Positions 46,694-60,550 of a stretch of DNA of 64,000 nucleotides are shown here, one piece after another (positions within the stretch are counted from its first letter, which is position 1; the number at the start of each line of letters is the position of its first letter). Both the position numbers and the translations under genes were made by a program. Under the pieces are notes generated by a model. That model worked only from the letters and a program-made list of their open reading frames with translations. It did not search any database and had not been told where the DNA came from. The stretch is from Saliniramus fredricksonii (lineage in GTDB: Bacteria > Pseudomonadota > Alphaproteobacteria > Rhizobiales > Beijerinckiaceae), in the NCBI RefSeq assembly GCF_900094735.1, contig NZ_FMBM01000003.1, forward strand, positions 310,001 to 374,000, in the 5' to 3' direction.

Positions 46694-47095
46694 TCAGGCG
46701 CGCAGGGTCGCCCCGGCTTCTTCGAGCTTGTGGATGGTCGCCTTGAGGGCCTCCTTTTCCGGACCCTCCTCCTTCGAATCAGCCGTCGTGCGCACGCGCA
46801 GGATCTCTTCCTCAAGCGCGCTGGCCGTGAGTTCCTCGACCGGCGTGGCACGCTCGGCGAGGACGGTGGCGCCCTTGGGGCCGATATCGGCGAAACCGCC
46901 CTGAATCAGGATCCGTTTGCCCTTCCCTGCCCCCTCGCCGACGACGAGGAAGCCGGTCTGCAACGTGGTCATGGCCGGGGCATGACCCGCCAGGACGGTC
47001 ATGTCGCCTTCGGTGGCGGGCAGTTCCACGGCCTCGACTTCGCCGGAATAGAGGATGCGTTCCGGGGCGACGAGTTCGAAGTGGAAGGTGGCCAT
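46694..47095 (-). CDS. atpC: ATP synthase F1 epsilon subunit
   Basis: 133 residues, usual size. The N-terminal beta barrel (F-E-L-V-A-P-E-R-I-L-Y-S-G-E-V) and the helical C-terminal part are both visible. It is the last gene of the atpHAGDC operon on the minus strand, separated from atpD by 92 bases. It couples rotation and inhibits ATP hydrolysis. F0 genes are not in the window, as is normal in alphaproteobacteria where the F0 operon is elsewhere. Confidence 0.96.
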   Translation of the reverse strand: MATFHFELVAPERILYSGEVEAVELPATEGDMTVLAGHAPAMTTLQTGFLVVGEGAGKGKRILIQGGFADIGPKGATVLAERATPVEELTASALEEEILRVRTTADSKEEGPEKEALKATIHKLEEAGATLRA

Positions 47096-47187
47096 TGGTT
47101 CGTTCCTGATGCGCTCGCAATAAGGCCCGCCGGCGGCGGGTCACGGCCCGGTCGCGAGACCGGGCCGCATGGGGATCGTCGATCGGC

Positions 47188-49528
<2,341 letters not shown>

Positions 49529-49602
49529 GGGACGTACGGACCTTTCAAGACTGTCGACGGATCAACCGGGCACGCTGTGGCGCCCGGCGCGGATGGCGGG
49601 CT

Positions 49603-51138
49603 TCAGGCGGAGAAGGTCTTGGCGAAATCCTCGACCACGCCCTTCAGCTTTTCTGCCGTGTCGTCCTTGAGATCGCGGGTGTCGCGGATCGCCTCGAGGA
49701 TGTCCTCATGCCTCGAGCGCAGCACACCGAGGAGACCTTCCTCGAAGGCGCGGACCTTGCCCACCGGGAGATTGTCAAGATAGCCGTTGGTGCCGGCCCA
49801 GATCACGCAGACCTGCTCTTCCATCTTCAGCGGCGAGAATTGCGGCTGCTTCAGGAGCTCGGTCAGACGCGCCCCACGGTTGAGCAGGCGCTGGGTGGTG
49901 GCATCGAGGTCGGACCCGAACTGGGCGAAGGCCGCCATCTCGCGATACTGCGCGAGCTCGCCCTTGATCTTGCCCGCGACCTTCTTCGTCGCCTTGGTCT
50001 GGGCCGAAGAACCCACACGCGACACCGAGAGACCCACATTCACCGCCGGGCGCACGCCCTGATAGAACAGATCCGTCTCGAGGAAGATCTGGCCGTCCGT
50101 GATCGAGATCACGTTGGTAGGGATGTAGGCGCCGACGTCGTTGGCCTGGGTCTCGATCACCGGAAGGGCGGTGAGCGAACCGGCACCTTCATCGTCATTC
50201 ATCTTCGCCGCACGCTCGAGCAGGCGCGAATGCAGATAGAACACGTCACCCGGATAGGCTTCGCGACCGGGCGGACGACGCAGCAGCAGCGACATCTGGC
50301 GGTAGGCGACGGCCTGCTTGGACAGATCGTCATAGGTGATCACGGCATGCATGCCGTTATCGCGGAAATACTCGCCCATGGCGCAGCCGGTAAAGGGCGC
50401 CAGGAACTGCATCGGCGCCGGATCGGAAGCCGTGGCAGCGACGATGATCGAGTATTCCAGTGCGCCCTGCTCTTCGAGCACCTTCACGAACTGGGCCACC
50501 GTGGAACGCTTCTGGCCGATGGCGACATAGACGCAGTAAAGCTTCTGGCTCTCGGGAGCGCCTTCGACGTTCAGCGGCTTCTGGTTGAGCATGGTGTCGA
50601 GGGCGATGGCGGTCTTGCCGGTCTGGCGGTCGCCGATGATCAGCTCACGCTGGCCACGACCGATCGGGATCAGCGCGTCGATCGCCTTGAGGCCCGTCGC
50701 CATCGGCTCGTGCACCGACTTGCGCGGAATGATGCCCGGCGCCTTGACGTCGACCCTGCGACGTTCGGTCGCCTCGATCGGCCCCTTGCCGTCAATGGGA
50801 TTGCCGAGTGCGTCGACGACGCGACCGAGCAGGCCCTTGCCGACCGGGGCGTCCACGATGGCGCCGGTGCGCTTGACCGTCTGGCCTTCCTTGATCTCAC
50901 GGTCGGAGCCGAAGATCACGATACCGACATTGTCGATTTCGAGATTGAGGGCCATGCCGCGCACGCCCGATTCGAATTCGACCATCTCACCGGCCTGGAC
51001 CTTGTCGAGGCCGTAGCAACGGGCAATGCCGTCACCGACGGACAGGACCTGGCCGACTTCGGTGACCTCGGCCTCCTGGCCGAAGTTCTTGATCTGCTCT
51101 TTGAGGATCGTTGAGATCTCAGCGGCTCGAATGTCCAT
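49603..51138 (-). CDS. atpA: ATP synthase F1 alpha subunit
   Basis: 511 residues. The P-loop G-D-R-Q-T-G-K-T is intact near residue 170, and the N-terminal [13 protein letters not shown] and [14 protein letters not shown] motifs are typical. Non-catalytic nucleotide-binding subunit alternating with beta. The start ATG shares its A with the atpH stop (TGATG), so translation is coupled. Confidence 0.98.
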   Translation of the reverse strand: MDIRAAEISTILKEQIKNFGQEAEVTEVGQVLSVGDGIARCYGLDKVQAGEMVEFESGVRGMALNLEIDNVGIVIFGSDREIKEGQTVKRTGAIVDAPVGKGLLGRVVDALGNPIDGKGPIEATERRRVDVKAPGIIPRKSVHEPMATGLKAIDALIPIGRGQRELIIGDRQTGKTAIALDTMLNQKPLNVEGAPESQKLYCVYVAIGQKRSTVAQFVKVLEEQGALEYSIIVAATASDPAPMQFLAPFTGCAMGEYFRDNGMHAVITYDDLSKQAVAYRQMSLLLRRPPGREAYPGDVFYLHSRLLERAAKMNDDEGAGSLTALPVIETQANDVGAYIPTNVISITDGQIFLETDLFYQGVRPAVNVGLSVSRVGSSAQTKATKKVAGKIKGELAQYREMAAFAQFGSDLDATTQRLLNRGARLTELLKQPQFSPLKMEEQVCVIWAGTNGYLDNLPVGKVRAFEEGLLGVLRSRHEDILEAIRDTRDLKDDTAEKLKGVVEDFAKTFSA

Positions 51139-51710
51139 CAGCGGACCTCTTTCATCGCAAGACGGAGGGAATTGAGTTTGGTGCGAAGGCTGGAATCGAC
51201 CATGCGGCTGCCGACCTTCACGACGATGCCGCCGATCAGTGCGGGATCGATTTTCACGTCCACATCAACCTCGGCATCAGCGACTTCACGCAAAGTCGCC
51301 TTGATATCATCGAGAACCGCTGCGGAAGGTTGTTCCGCCAGCCGCACCTCGGCATTGACGATGCCCTTGGCCTGCGCGACCAGCGCGCGATAGTCCCGGA
51401 TCATCGCAAGAAGCACGAACAAACGCCGCTTGGAGGCGACGAACTTCACGAAATTGCCTGCGAGCCCGGTCACACCGGCCTTCTCGGCAATGGCGGAGAT
51501 TCCCGCGACCTGTTCTTCGGCGGTGAATACGGGGCTGACCAGCAGCCGACGCAGATCCGCGCTCTCCGCGGCCAGCGCCTCGACGATGGCGAGTTTCCCG
51601 GCCACGTCGTCAATCGCGTTATTCTCCTGCGCCAGCTCGAACAGTGCCGAAGCATAGCGCCCGGCGACGCCCGATACGATCGAACCGCTTGCGTGTTTGG
51701 ACTCGGCCAC
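51138..51710 (-). CDS. atpH: ATP synthase F1 delta subunit
   Basis: 190 residues, slightly longer than E. coli delta owing to an N-terminal extension. It has the helical N-domain ([12 protein letters not shown]) and the C-terminal [15 protein letters not shown]. It connects F1 to the peripheral stalk. It is first in the operon, so the operon promoter should lie in the 258-base region upstream (51711-51968). No exact promoter elements were identified there. Confidence 0.96.
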   Translation of the reverse strand: MAESKHASGSIVSGVAGRYASALFELAQENNAIDDVAGKLAIVEALAAESADLRRLLVSPVFTAEEQVAGISAIAEKAGVTGLAGNFVKFVASKRRLFVLLAMIRDYRALVAQAKGIVNAEVRLAEQPSAAVLDDIKATLREVADAEVDVDVKIDPALIGGIVVKVGSRMVDSSLRTKLNSLRLAMKEVR

Positions 51711-51968
51711 CGGCTGTTCTCTTCTCGGTTACCGGGCCACCGTGACGCTGTGAAAAGCGGCATGGCACGCCCGGACTGGAATGGATGACGGACCGCCGGC
51801 GCGGATCTTCACCTGGATACACTTGTATCCCTGCGAGAGCTCCGCGCCCGGAAAGCGGGGGTGCGATAGCATGGGTTTTCGGGGGGCGCAAGCCGCCCGC
51901 GCGCGCCACCATCGTCGAAGATCGAATCCCATGCCGCAAACGGAGGCCGACAGGGCCTTTCCGCAAGG

Positions 51969-54278
<2,310 letters not shown>

Positions 54279-54627
54279 CGTCGATCGGTCTCTTTCTGCG
54301 GCGGGTGATGGAGCAACACGGAGATGTTGCAGGGGAGCGGACCTTAGGCGAGGCGCGGCCCGTGAACAAGACGCGCCGCACAAGCGCGAAACCAGCGACG
54401 CCGACACCCGCGATGGTGCGGCCGAGCCGAGATTCCCGCGCAATGGCGCATGGTCCCGATTGACCGGGCAGGCCAATTCCTGTATCTGCACCGCCAGCAT
54501 CGCGGGTAAGGTTCCTTGCCTGGCGATTTTTCTTGTCTTTCAAACGGCGCTGGGATCGCGCGCCCTGCGCGGGCGAAGGAATGCGTCATGCCGGTCCATA
54601 GTGACCGCGCGAACGGAGATTGGACCG
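54279..54627. promoter_or_regulatory. divergent intergenic region between maeB and rpmJ
   Basis: 349 bases with no convincing gene. It has GC-rich short inverted repeats near 54560 (a GCGCGCCC/GGGCG type), a T-rich patch about 54530-54540, and GGAG before the rpmJ start. It presumably carries both promoters. I cannot assign their elements. Confidence 0.45.
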
Positions 54628-54753
54628 ATGAAGATTCGCAACTCGCTCAAGAGCCTGCGCGACCGCCATCGCGACTGCCGTCTGGTGCGTCGCCGGGGCC
54701 GCGTCTACGTGATCAACAAGACCCAGAAGCGCTTCAAGGCGCGTCAGGGCTAA
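54628..54753 (+). CDS. rpmJ: 50S ribosomal protein bL36, zinc-free type
   Basis: 41 residues starting [11 protein letters not shown] and ending R-F-K-A-R-Q-G, the alphaproteobacterial bL36 form. It contains a single cysteine, so the four-ligand zinc site (C-C-C-H) of the C+ form is absent; this C- type is the normal version in the class. GGAG lies about ten bases before ATG 54628. A clear terminator follows 50 bases downstream, so it is a monocistronic unit. Confidence 0.97.
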   Translation: MKIRNSLKSLRDRHRDCRLVRRRGRVYVINKTQKRFKARQG

Positions 54754-54803
54754 AGCCGGTTGACGCGCCCGAATACCGGGCCGCTTCAAACCTGTGCGTG
54801 ATG

Positions 54804-54831
54804 AGGGCGCCGCTGACGCGGTGCCCTTTTT
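54804..54831 (+). terminator. intrinsic terminator downstream of rpmJ
   Basis: A ten-base-pair GC-rich stem (AGGGCGCCGC with GCGGTGCCCT, one G-U pair, loop TGAC) is followed immediately by five T residues. It lies 50 bases after the rpmJ stop. Confidence 0.9.
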
Positions 54832-55970
54832 CGGTTTGTATCCGTCTATCGGCTGAGCTTTTTCTTCGTATATTGCCTTGGAAAACTGATGCATTACCGG
54901 GCATTCCCGTAACGATACCAATCTCATATTGTCGACATGCACAGGATGGTCATGTCCCTCGGCGGGTGAAACTGGCGGCTTTGCAGCGACGATATCCGGC
55001 AGGACGGGGTCAGGCGCGTCAGCGTCCAGTGCCTGCGGGGCGGGCGGGTTCGCGATCGCCATCGCAGCGAATGTTTCCATAGCGATGTCTGGGTCGGGCT
55101 GCGGGCCGTGCAGATGACACGGTTGGGCATTTTATTCGCGCAGGGTCGCGCCGACGCGGCGGATGGAGTGCCTTGACGGGCTTCGCCGATGGAGCCCGCC
55201 GTGATGCCCGGCATGGCGGCTCCCTGCAAGATGACGAGATGGCACCAGCGCCATACGCTGCAGCTCGAGGTGTGACGGGAAGGCGCTGTACCGTGCCGCC
55301 GACCCGCGTCGCTCGGTCGTGATCCAGACAGTTGTTGGATTATGCGCGGCGATTGGCGCGCTTCCATCGGGAACCGGCGCCGGTATGTGCGCCGGTGCAT
55401 CCCTGCGTCACCTTCTCGGTGACAGTGGGCGACAGGGCTCGCACCGGGGAGGAACGCGCCGCCATGCGCAGCGATCCTGTCGCTGGCTCTCGAACCACAG
55501 CCGGTCAGGGCCCCGGGGGAAGATGCCGGCGCACCCAATGAACGTGGGCGGCTTGCAGCATGAGGCATCATTGCCGGATCACGGCGTGATCCATGACATG
55601 TGAGCCTGCCTCCAATCCGGGGATTTCATGCCGATCCGGCAACGGCGCGACCCGTCCGGTGGTGCGCAGCATCACGGCCCCACCCTTGCTGCCGGAGGCG
55701 GGGACTGCGCTCACCCGCAGATCCGTTTTCGCCCATGCAGCAAGCGAAGTCGCAAGATATGCATCATTTCACTGGATGGATGCCGGCTCACAGACAATAT
55801 CTTGTGTGCCGAAAACGGCTTGGAGCGTCCACCCTGATTCCATGAGTACGAATCGCCCCCTGATCGTCGCGTGTTGAAGCGTCCCGACAGGTTTCCACTG
55901 TCCACACCCGTATCTGCCATGCCATGATCACACACGGTCACGTCCCCTCGTCGCTTTTCAGGGGCGCAAC
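54832..55970. other. 1.1-kb region with no convincing gene
   Basis: Several open frames span parts of this stretch on both strands. None has protein-like composition, a plausible ribosome-binding site or a recognisable domain. The longest (minus strand, roughly 54924-55571) is rich in arginine, serine and cysteine, as expected for an anti-coding frame. The minus-strand frame starting at 55080 (METFAAMAIA) is the least bad candidate, but it would run through rpmJ. This is the longest gene-poor stretch in the protein-coding part of the window and lies next to phage remnants, so it may be decayed sequence. Confidence 0.5.
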
Positions 55971-56672
55971 ATGTCCGTAAAACGCTTGGAGCCCATGATG
56001 ACGAGTCACCTTGTGTCGACGGATCCGCTGGAGGATCCTGCCGCGTTCGCCGCACGGCATCCGGGGCTTCGGCATGCCCCCGCGACATCCCGAAATCGCG
56101 AACCGATCCGGCAAGCCCTGGCGGATCTGCTTCCAGCCCGTCCCTGTACGGTACTGGAGATTGCCTCGGGTTCCGGCGAGCACGCACTCTGGATGGCGCG
56201 GCATCTGCCGCAGGTCACGTGGGTGCCCAGCGAGGCGACTGCAGAAGGGGTTGCCGCCATCGGGGGCTGGCTGGCGCATTGTCCGGATCTGGCTGGTCGC
56301 GTCCGGCCTCCGGTTCTGATTGATGCCGCCCGACCGCCATGGCGCGGCGAGCCGGCGGATGCGGTTTTCGCAGCCAACCTGACCCATATCGCCCCATGGT
56401 CTGCAACGCTCGGCCTTATCGCCGGCGCAGCCTCCCGGCTGGTGCAGGGTGGCATTCTCCTGATCTACGGCCCCTTCAACGAGAGGGGCCGTTTCACCGG
56501 CCCCGGGAACGCGGCCTTCGATGCCACTCTGCGCAAGCAGAACCCGGACTGGGGCCTGCGCGACCGCGAGATGATCGATGCAGCGGCCGTGGCGCGCGGC
56601 CTTTCAGTCGAAGCGGGCCGCGTGATGCCTGCCGACAACCGTCTGCTGGTCTATCGCTGCGGCGCACCCTGA
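55971..56672 (+). CDS. DUF938 family SAM-dependent methyltransferase-like protein
   Basis: 233 residues. It has the DUF938 layout: an N-terminal S-R-N-R-E-P-I-x-Q-A-L, then the SAM motif L-E-I-A-S-G-S-G-E-H near residue 63, N-L-T-H-I-A-P-W near 134, Y-G-P-F, and a closing L-R-D-R-E-M-I. Function unknown. ATG 55971 follows AGGGG by five bases. It is immediately followed, in the same frame after its TGA, by phage-like remnant sequence. Confidence 0.9.
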   Translation: MSVKRLEPMMTSHLVSTDPLEDPAAFAARHPGLRHAPATSRNREPIRQALADLLPARPCTVLEIASGSGEHALWMARHLPQVTWVPSEATAEGVAAIGGWLAHCPDLAGRVRPPVLIDAARPPWRGEPADAVFAANLTHIAPWSATLGLIAGAASRLVQGGILLIYGPFNERGRFTGPGNAAFDATLRKQNPDWGLRDREMIDAAAVARGLSVEAGRVMPADNRLLVYRCGAP

Positions 56673-56892
56673 GGACGGCAAGCATTCATCTGGTCACAGC
56701 GCAACGCCTCGCGCGGCGCCCTGCTGGCCGCGTGTTACCGGGGCGTCCGCACCGTTGAATATGGCGGCAAGCGCATCACCTGTGCGAGCGACGGCGAGAG
56801 GGCCGCCGCGCTCGCGGACCTCACCCGGCAGATCGCAGGGACGACCGACCGCATCTCGGTCGTCCGCATCCAATCGTCCAAAGGGCCCTGCG
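56673..56892 (+). pseudogene. 5'-truncated phage head-tail joining-like (gpW-type) remnant
   Basis: The frame continuing from just after the DUF938 stop reads F-I-W-S-Q-R-N then R-G-V-R-T-V-E-Y-G-G-K-R-I-T and D-G-E-R-A-A-A-L-A-D-L-T-R-Q-I, and near its end V-R-I-Q-S-S-K-G. This matches the pattern of small lambdoid/Mu-like phage head-tail joining proteins (y-x-G-R-x-V-x-Y-R-S-D-x-E-M ... R-R-I ... S-K-G-L). It lacks a start codon, and its usual stop after S-K-G is lost by a small frame change. Treated as a relic of a prophage structural operon. Confidence 0.5.
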
Positions 56893-57237
56893 ATGAAGGA
56901 CTACTTCCAGAACGGCCACGTCACCCGCGTCACCACGCCCGCCGGCGACATCGCCTCGGGCAACGCGCTGATCGTGGGCAGCATCCTCGGCATCGCCGCC
57001 TATTCCTTGGCAGAGGGCAACCCGGTCGAGTTCTCCACCACCGGCGTGTTCCAGCCGCCAAAGGCCAGCGCGGCGGTGCTGGCGGTCGGCGCACGGGTCG
57101 CGTTGGACAACACGGCGAAGGAAGTGACCACGCTGGCTGCGGGGCGGTTCCCGATCGGCGTCGCAGTGGAGGCGGCCGGGAACGGCGTCACCAGCGTCGC
57201 GGTGCGGCTGGATGGGGTGGCGACGGCGGCGGCGTGA
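56893..57237 (+). CDS. DUF2190 phage capsid-associated protein
   Basis: 114 residues starting M-K-D-Y-F-Q-N-G-H and containing A-G-D-I-A-S-G-N-A-L-I-V-G-S-I-L-G-I-A-A and F-P-I-G-V-A-V-E-A-A-G-N-G, the DUF2190 pattern found in prophage structural gene clusters as capsid decoration proteins. It is intact, but its phage neighbours (portal, protease, terminase, tail) are absent, so it is a relic together with the preceding remnant. Confidence 0.85.
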   Translation: MKDYFQNGHVTRVTTPAGDIASGNALIVGSILGIAAYSLAEGNPVEFSTTGVFQPPKASAAVLAVGARVALDNTAKEVTTLAAGRFPIGVAVEAAGNGVTSVAVRLDGVATAAA

Positions 57238-57309
57238 CAGAAGGATTGACAAGCTCACTGTGAGCAACGTACACATCACCTGTTTACGTTATTCACAGGA
57301 TCACTCAAA

Positions 57310-58362
57310 GTGTCTGAGGATGAGGACTTCGTCGGCATCAACGAGATTGCTGACATGGCCAAGGTAACGCGGCAAGCGGTGGCCAATTGGCGAACCCGCT
57401 TGTCTGACTTCCCAAAGCCAGTCGTCGAACTTGCGTCCGGTCCTGTGTTCAAGCGCTCGCACGTCAGTGCATGGCTCAGGAGAAGGAGGATACCGATGGC
57501 CCACGTGTTTTCGACCATCAACTTGAAAGGCGGCGTCGGGAAGACCACGACGACGGTAGCGCTTGCCGAAACGCTCTCTGGCGAACTTGGCAAGAAGGTT
57601 CTCGTCATCGACCTAGACCCTCAGACCAACGCGACCACCATGCTGATTGGTGAGGAGCGCTGGCGGGAACTGAACGACGCAGGTCATACGCTAGCTCAGC
57701 TATTCAAGGATGCGCTGGACCCATTGAGCAAGAAGTTCGACCTTGAGAAGACGCTGCAGAAGCGCGTATCGGATGTTTCTGCTGCGCAATCGATCGACCT
57801 GCTTCCTTCAAGCCTGGACCTGATCGACGTCCAGGATGAGTTGGTGAACACGCCGGTCGGCAAGTACGGCGCGATCAGGCCATTCGACATCCTGTGGCGG
57901 GCCGTCAAGGACATCGTGGAGCAGTACGACGTCGTCATCGTCGATTGCCCACCGAACCTCGGCAAGATCACGCAGAACGGCCTGCGGATGTCACAGGGTT
58001 TCATCATCCCTACGATCCCGGACATTCTATCTACGTACGGCATCCCACAGATCGTCAAACGCGTGCGTGAATTTGCCGAGGAGATCGCCGAGCCAATCGA
58101 GCCTCTCGGCATCGTTATCCAGAAGTACCAAGCCAACTCGAACGTGCACGGCAACATGATCAAGCAGCTCAAGCAAAACCATGATGCCGAGCCGAGGAAC
58201 TGGCCACCCGTATTCGAGACCCGGATCCCACAAGCGAATCAGATCGCAGCAGCTGGAGAACATGCGAACCATTCCACACTCAAGCAGAAGTGGGGAAGCG
58301 GGAGGCTCTACGAAAGCTTCTCGAATCTGACCAAAGAAATCTTGACCAAGTTGGGTGCGTAA
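57310..58362 (+). CDS. HTH-ParA fusion: ParA/MinD-type ATPase with N-terminal DNA-binding-like helix-turn-helix
   Basis: 350 residues from GTG 57310. About 5-60 form a MerR/phage-repressor-like helix-turn-helix (I-N-E-I-A-D-M-A-K-V-T-R-Q-A-V-A-N-W). Residues 63-350 are a ParA ATPase with KGGVGKTT (73-80), V-L-V-I-D-L-D-P-Q-T-N-A and V-I-V-D-C-P-P-N-L. An HTH on a ParA is the plasmid type Ia arrangement, and it lies in a visibly less GC-rich island. No parB or partition-site repeats are seen; a 124-residue unknown protein follows after two bases. It could be a degraded plasmid/integrative-element partition gene, or a stand-alone module of unknown role. Confidence 0.88.
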   Translation: MSEDEDFVGINEIADMAKVTRQAVANWRTRLSDFPKPVVELASGPVFKRSHVSAWLRRRRIPMAHVFSTINLKGGVGKTTTTVALAETLSGELGKKVLVIDLDPQTNATTMLIGEERWRELNDAGHTLAQLFKDALDPLSKKFDLEKTLQKRVSDVSAAQSIDLLPSSLDLIDVQDELVNTPVGKYGAIRPFDILWRAVKDIVEQYDVVIVDCPPNLGKITQNGLRMSQGFIIPTIPDILSTYGIPQIVKRVREFAEEIAEPIEPLGIVIQKYQANSNVHGNMIKQLKQNHDAEPRNWPPVFETRIPQANQIAAAGEHANHSTLKQKWGSGRLYESFSNLTKEILTKLGA

Positions 58363-58364
58363 AG

Positions 58365-58739
58365 ATGAAGCTCAAAAAGACACTCCAAGACTTGATGAAG
58401 GTGGTCATAGAGGAGGCCAACCGGAATCCGGAATTCGCCAAGGAGCTTGAAACTGCCCTCGGCCTAGAACCGAAGACGGTGAAGGAGGAGAAGGGCCGCG
58501 CCGCTCACCGGCGCGCGGCTGCCGTCCTCGACCCGATTTCGTTGGCCCGAGAGGGAGAGGACGCGCTCCGGACAAAGCTTGAGCCACTGACGCTCGACCA
58601 GCTACGGGACATTGTGGCCGAGTACGGCATGGATCCGGGCAAGCTCGTCATGAAGTGGAAAGCTCCGGACCGAGTCATCGACCGGATCGTCGAATACTCC
58701 GTAGCGCGGGCCAAGAAGGGCGAGGCATTCCTTCGTTAG
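58365..58739 (+). CDS. 124-residue unknown protein coupled to the HTH-ParA ATPase
   Basis: It starts at ATG 58365, two bases after the ParA stop. The N-terminal part is helical and charged (K-L-K-K-T-L-Q-D-L-M-K-V-V-I-E-E). The middle is basic and then has a conserved-looking P-L-T-L-D-Q-L-R-D-I-V-A-E-Y-G-M-D-P followed by helices ending A-R-A-K-K-G-E-A-F-L-R. I have a weak recollection of this C-terminal motif accompanying ParA-like ATPases in other bacteria; no function is established to my knowledge. It could be the partner that replaces ParB. Composition is less GC-rich than the chromosome. Confidence 0.75.
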   Translation: MKLKKTLQDLMKVVIEEANRNPEFAKELETALGLEPKTVKEEKGRAAHRRAAAVLDPISLAREGEDALRTKLEPLTLDQLRDIVAEYGMDPGKLVMKWKAPDRVIDRIVEYSVARAKKGEAFLR

Positions 58740-58872
58740 ACGGACGTGATGTGAACACCGTGCCCATCCCGTGTCGCATCCGTGTTGCACGGAGGAATCG
58801 GGCCTGATCGTAAGCCTTTGGAATCTTTGGGGAGTGTTCGGGACGCCCTTGCGACACGATGCGACACGCAAA

Positions 58873-58892
58873 CGCCGCCCCTGAGGGCGGCG
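58873..58892 (-). terminator. terminator-like hairpin downstream of the tRNA-fMet / rRNA operon
   Basis: A perfect eight-base-pair GC stem (CGCCGCCC / GGGCGGCG, loop CTGA) lies 28 bases beyond the tRNA 3' end. On the minus strand it is followed by TTTG, so it plausibly ends the rRNA operon transcript. Confidence 0.65.
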
Positions 58893-58919
58893 GATAAGCG
58901 TTTGATAACGCGGAAGATT

Positions 58920-58997
<78 letters not shown>

Positions 58998-59074
58998 TGA
59001 GGTGTGTTGTTTGTGGGGGCTTGTGAGAGGATGATGGTTTTTTGCTTTTTTGCGTGATTGTCTTGTCTTTTGCG

Positions 59075-59193
59075 GGCCCGGCGACGACCTACTCTCCCGG
59101 GTCTTGAGACACAGTACCATTGGCGCTGAGGCGTTTAACGGCCGAGTTCGGGATGGGATCGGGTTTTATGCGCCTCGCTCGAGCCACCGGGCC
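59075..59193 (-). rRNA. rrf: 5S rRNA
   Basis: Minus strand. The highly conserved 5S core is present (positions 59100-59160 carry the C-C-C-G-A-A-C-T-C-G-G-C-C-G-T-T-A-A-A-C-G-C complement and the A-G-T-A-G-G-T-C terminal part). The ends GGCCCGG and CCGGGCC pair as helix I. Boundaries are good to a few bases. Confidence 0.95.
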
Positions 59194-59260
59194 GGCGAAA
59201 GACAAGTTTGCGCAGCAAACTTGATTGATTGATTTAGCCTCAGACGCCGACTTTCTGGCC

Positions 59261-59706
59261 GGCCTCAAGCGCCGGCGTGGGCGTGCGCCCACTTGGCTTT
59301 TCCGCGGAATGGTCCGCGACGCGCGTTCGCGCTTTGGGCCTTCGGCCTGGTTTTTACGCAGGCCTCAAGCGCCGGCGTGGGCGTGCGCCCACTTGGCTTT
59401 TCCGCAGAATGGTCCGCGACGCGCGTTCGCGCTTTGGGCCTTCGGCCTGGTTTTTACGCAGGCCTCAAGCGCCGGCGTGGGCGTCCGCCCACTTGGCTTT
59501 TCCGCGGAATGGTCCGCGACGCGCGTTCGCGCTTTGGGCCTTCGGCCTGGTTTTTACGCAGGCCTCAAGCGCCGGCGTGGGCGTCCGCCCACTTGGCTTT
59601 TCCGCAGAATGGTCCGCGACGCGCGTTCGCGCTTTGGGCCTTCGGCCTGGTTTTTACGCAGGCCTCAAGCGCCGGCGTGGGCGTCCGCCCACTTGGCTTT
59701 TCCGCG
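59261..59706. repeat. tandem array, exact 100-bp period, about 4.5 copies, in the 23S-5S spacer
   Basis: Units begin with GGCCTCAAGCGCCGGCGTGG at 59261, 59361, 59461, 59561 and 59661 (the last incomplete), each exactly 100 bases apart and nearly identical. Variable sites alternate: G/C at the seventh base after the shared start (gcgtgcg in units 1 and 2, gcgtccg in 3 to 5) and ccgcgg versus ccgcag. Each unit contains several small GC hairpins (GTGGGC/GCCCAC, GGCC/GGCC, GCGCG types). The array is inside the rRNA operon between 23S and 5S, so it is transcribed. Because 100 is not a multiple of three, all three plus frames are open across it, giving meaningless long frames. Confidence 0.97.
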
Positions 59707-59825
59707 CATGAGCGCGGGCGGCCGTTCGGCCTTGCCGGCGCGTTGCGCCGGGTCGGGCTGAACCGTCTGAGGTGAAGCATGAGGTTGGTGACGGTCTTTC
59801 TGGATCTGACGTTTTTTAATCAGCC

Positions 59826-60050
59826 CCGGCGCGCAGCGCCGCAAGCGCGAACGCGCGCCGCGCCCCATGGCGCGGAAAGCCTGAGCGGACGGAGGTCCGC
59901 GCCGGCGTTTGAGGCCAACAATAAACGAGTGATCCTGCAACGTTTGTGATGAGCGTCGGGCCGTCAGGCCCGCAAGGCCGAACGGCCGCCGCGCCGCGTG
60001 GCGCGGAAAGCCAAGCGGACGGACGTCCGCGCCGGCGTTTGAGGCTCATC
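59826..60050. repeat. two inverted-orientation copies of the same repeat family between the array and 23S
   Basis: Two diverged elements (about 59826-59925 and 59951-60050) carry the reverse complement of the same core: CGCGGAAAGCC followed by GCGGACGGA/ACGTCCGCGCCGGCGTTTGAGG. They are oppositely oriented to the 100-bp array and differ from each other in the variable loop regions (fairly short GC palindromes such as GGCCG/CGGCC), as expected for a dispersed hairpin-rich repeat family. Confidence 0.85.
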
Positions 60051-60285
60051 AAAAAGCGCGCATGGATCATGAGAGGCAATCAAGCCAATCGAGCGATTAG
60101 TACCGGTAAGCTCAACGCATTGCTGCGCTTGCACACCCGGCCTATCGACGTGGTGGTCTTCCACGGCTCTCAAGGGAGATCTCGTTTCGAGGTGGGTTTC
60201 CCGCTTAGATGCCTTCAGCGGTTATCCCGTCCGTACATAGCTACCCTGCACTGCGGCTGGCGCCACAACAGGTCCACCAGAGGTA

Positions 60286-60319
<34 letters not shown>

Positions 60320-60346
60320 CCTCTCAAATCTCCTACACCCACGGCA

Positions 60347-60383
<37 letters not shown>

Positions 60384-60384
60384 A

Positions 60385-60449
<65 letters not shown>

Positions 60450-60502
60450 TGAGTCGACATCGAGGTGCCAAACGATCTCGTCGATATGGACTCTTGGAGA
60501 TC

Positions 60503-60550
<48 letters not shown>

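Noticed and set aside
54586-55571. Minus-strand frames downstream of rpmJ
   Set aside because: No ribosome-binding sites, atypical composition, and one would run through rpmJ and its terminator.
59261-59706. CRISPR array
   Set aside because: Repeats are contiguous with a 100-base unit and no unique spacers, and no cas genes are near.
59225-59775. Long overlapping open frames in all three plus frames across the 23S-5S spacer
   Set aside because: They arise from the 100-base tandem repeat, whose period is not divisible by three and whose unit happens to lack stops; the region is transcribed as rRNA precursor on the other strand.
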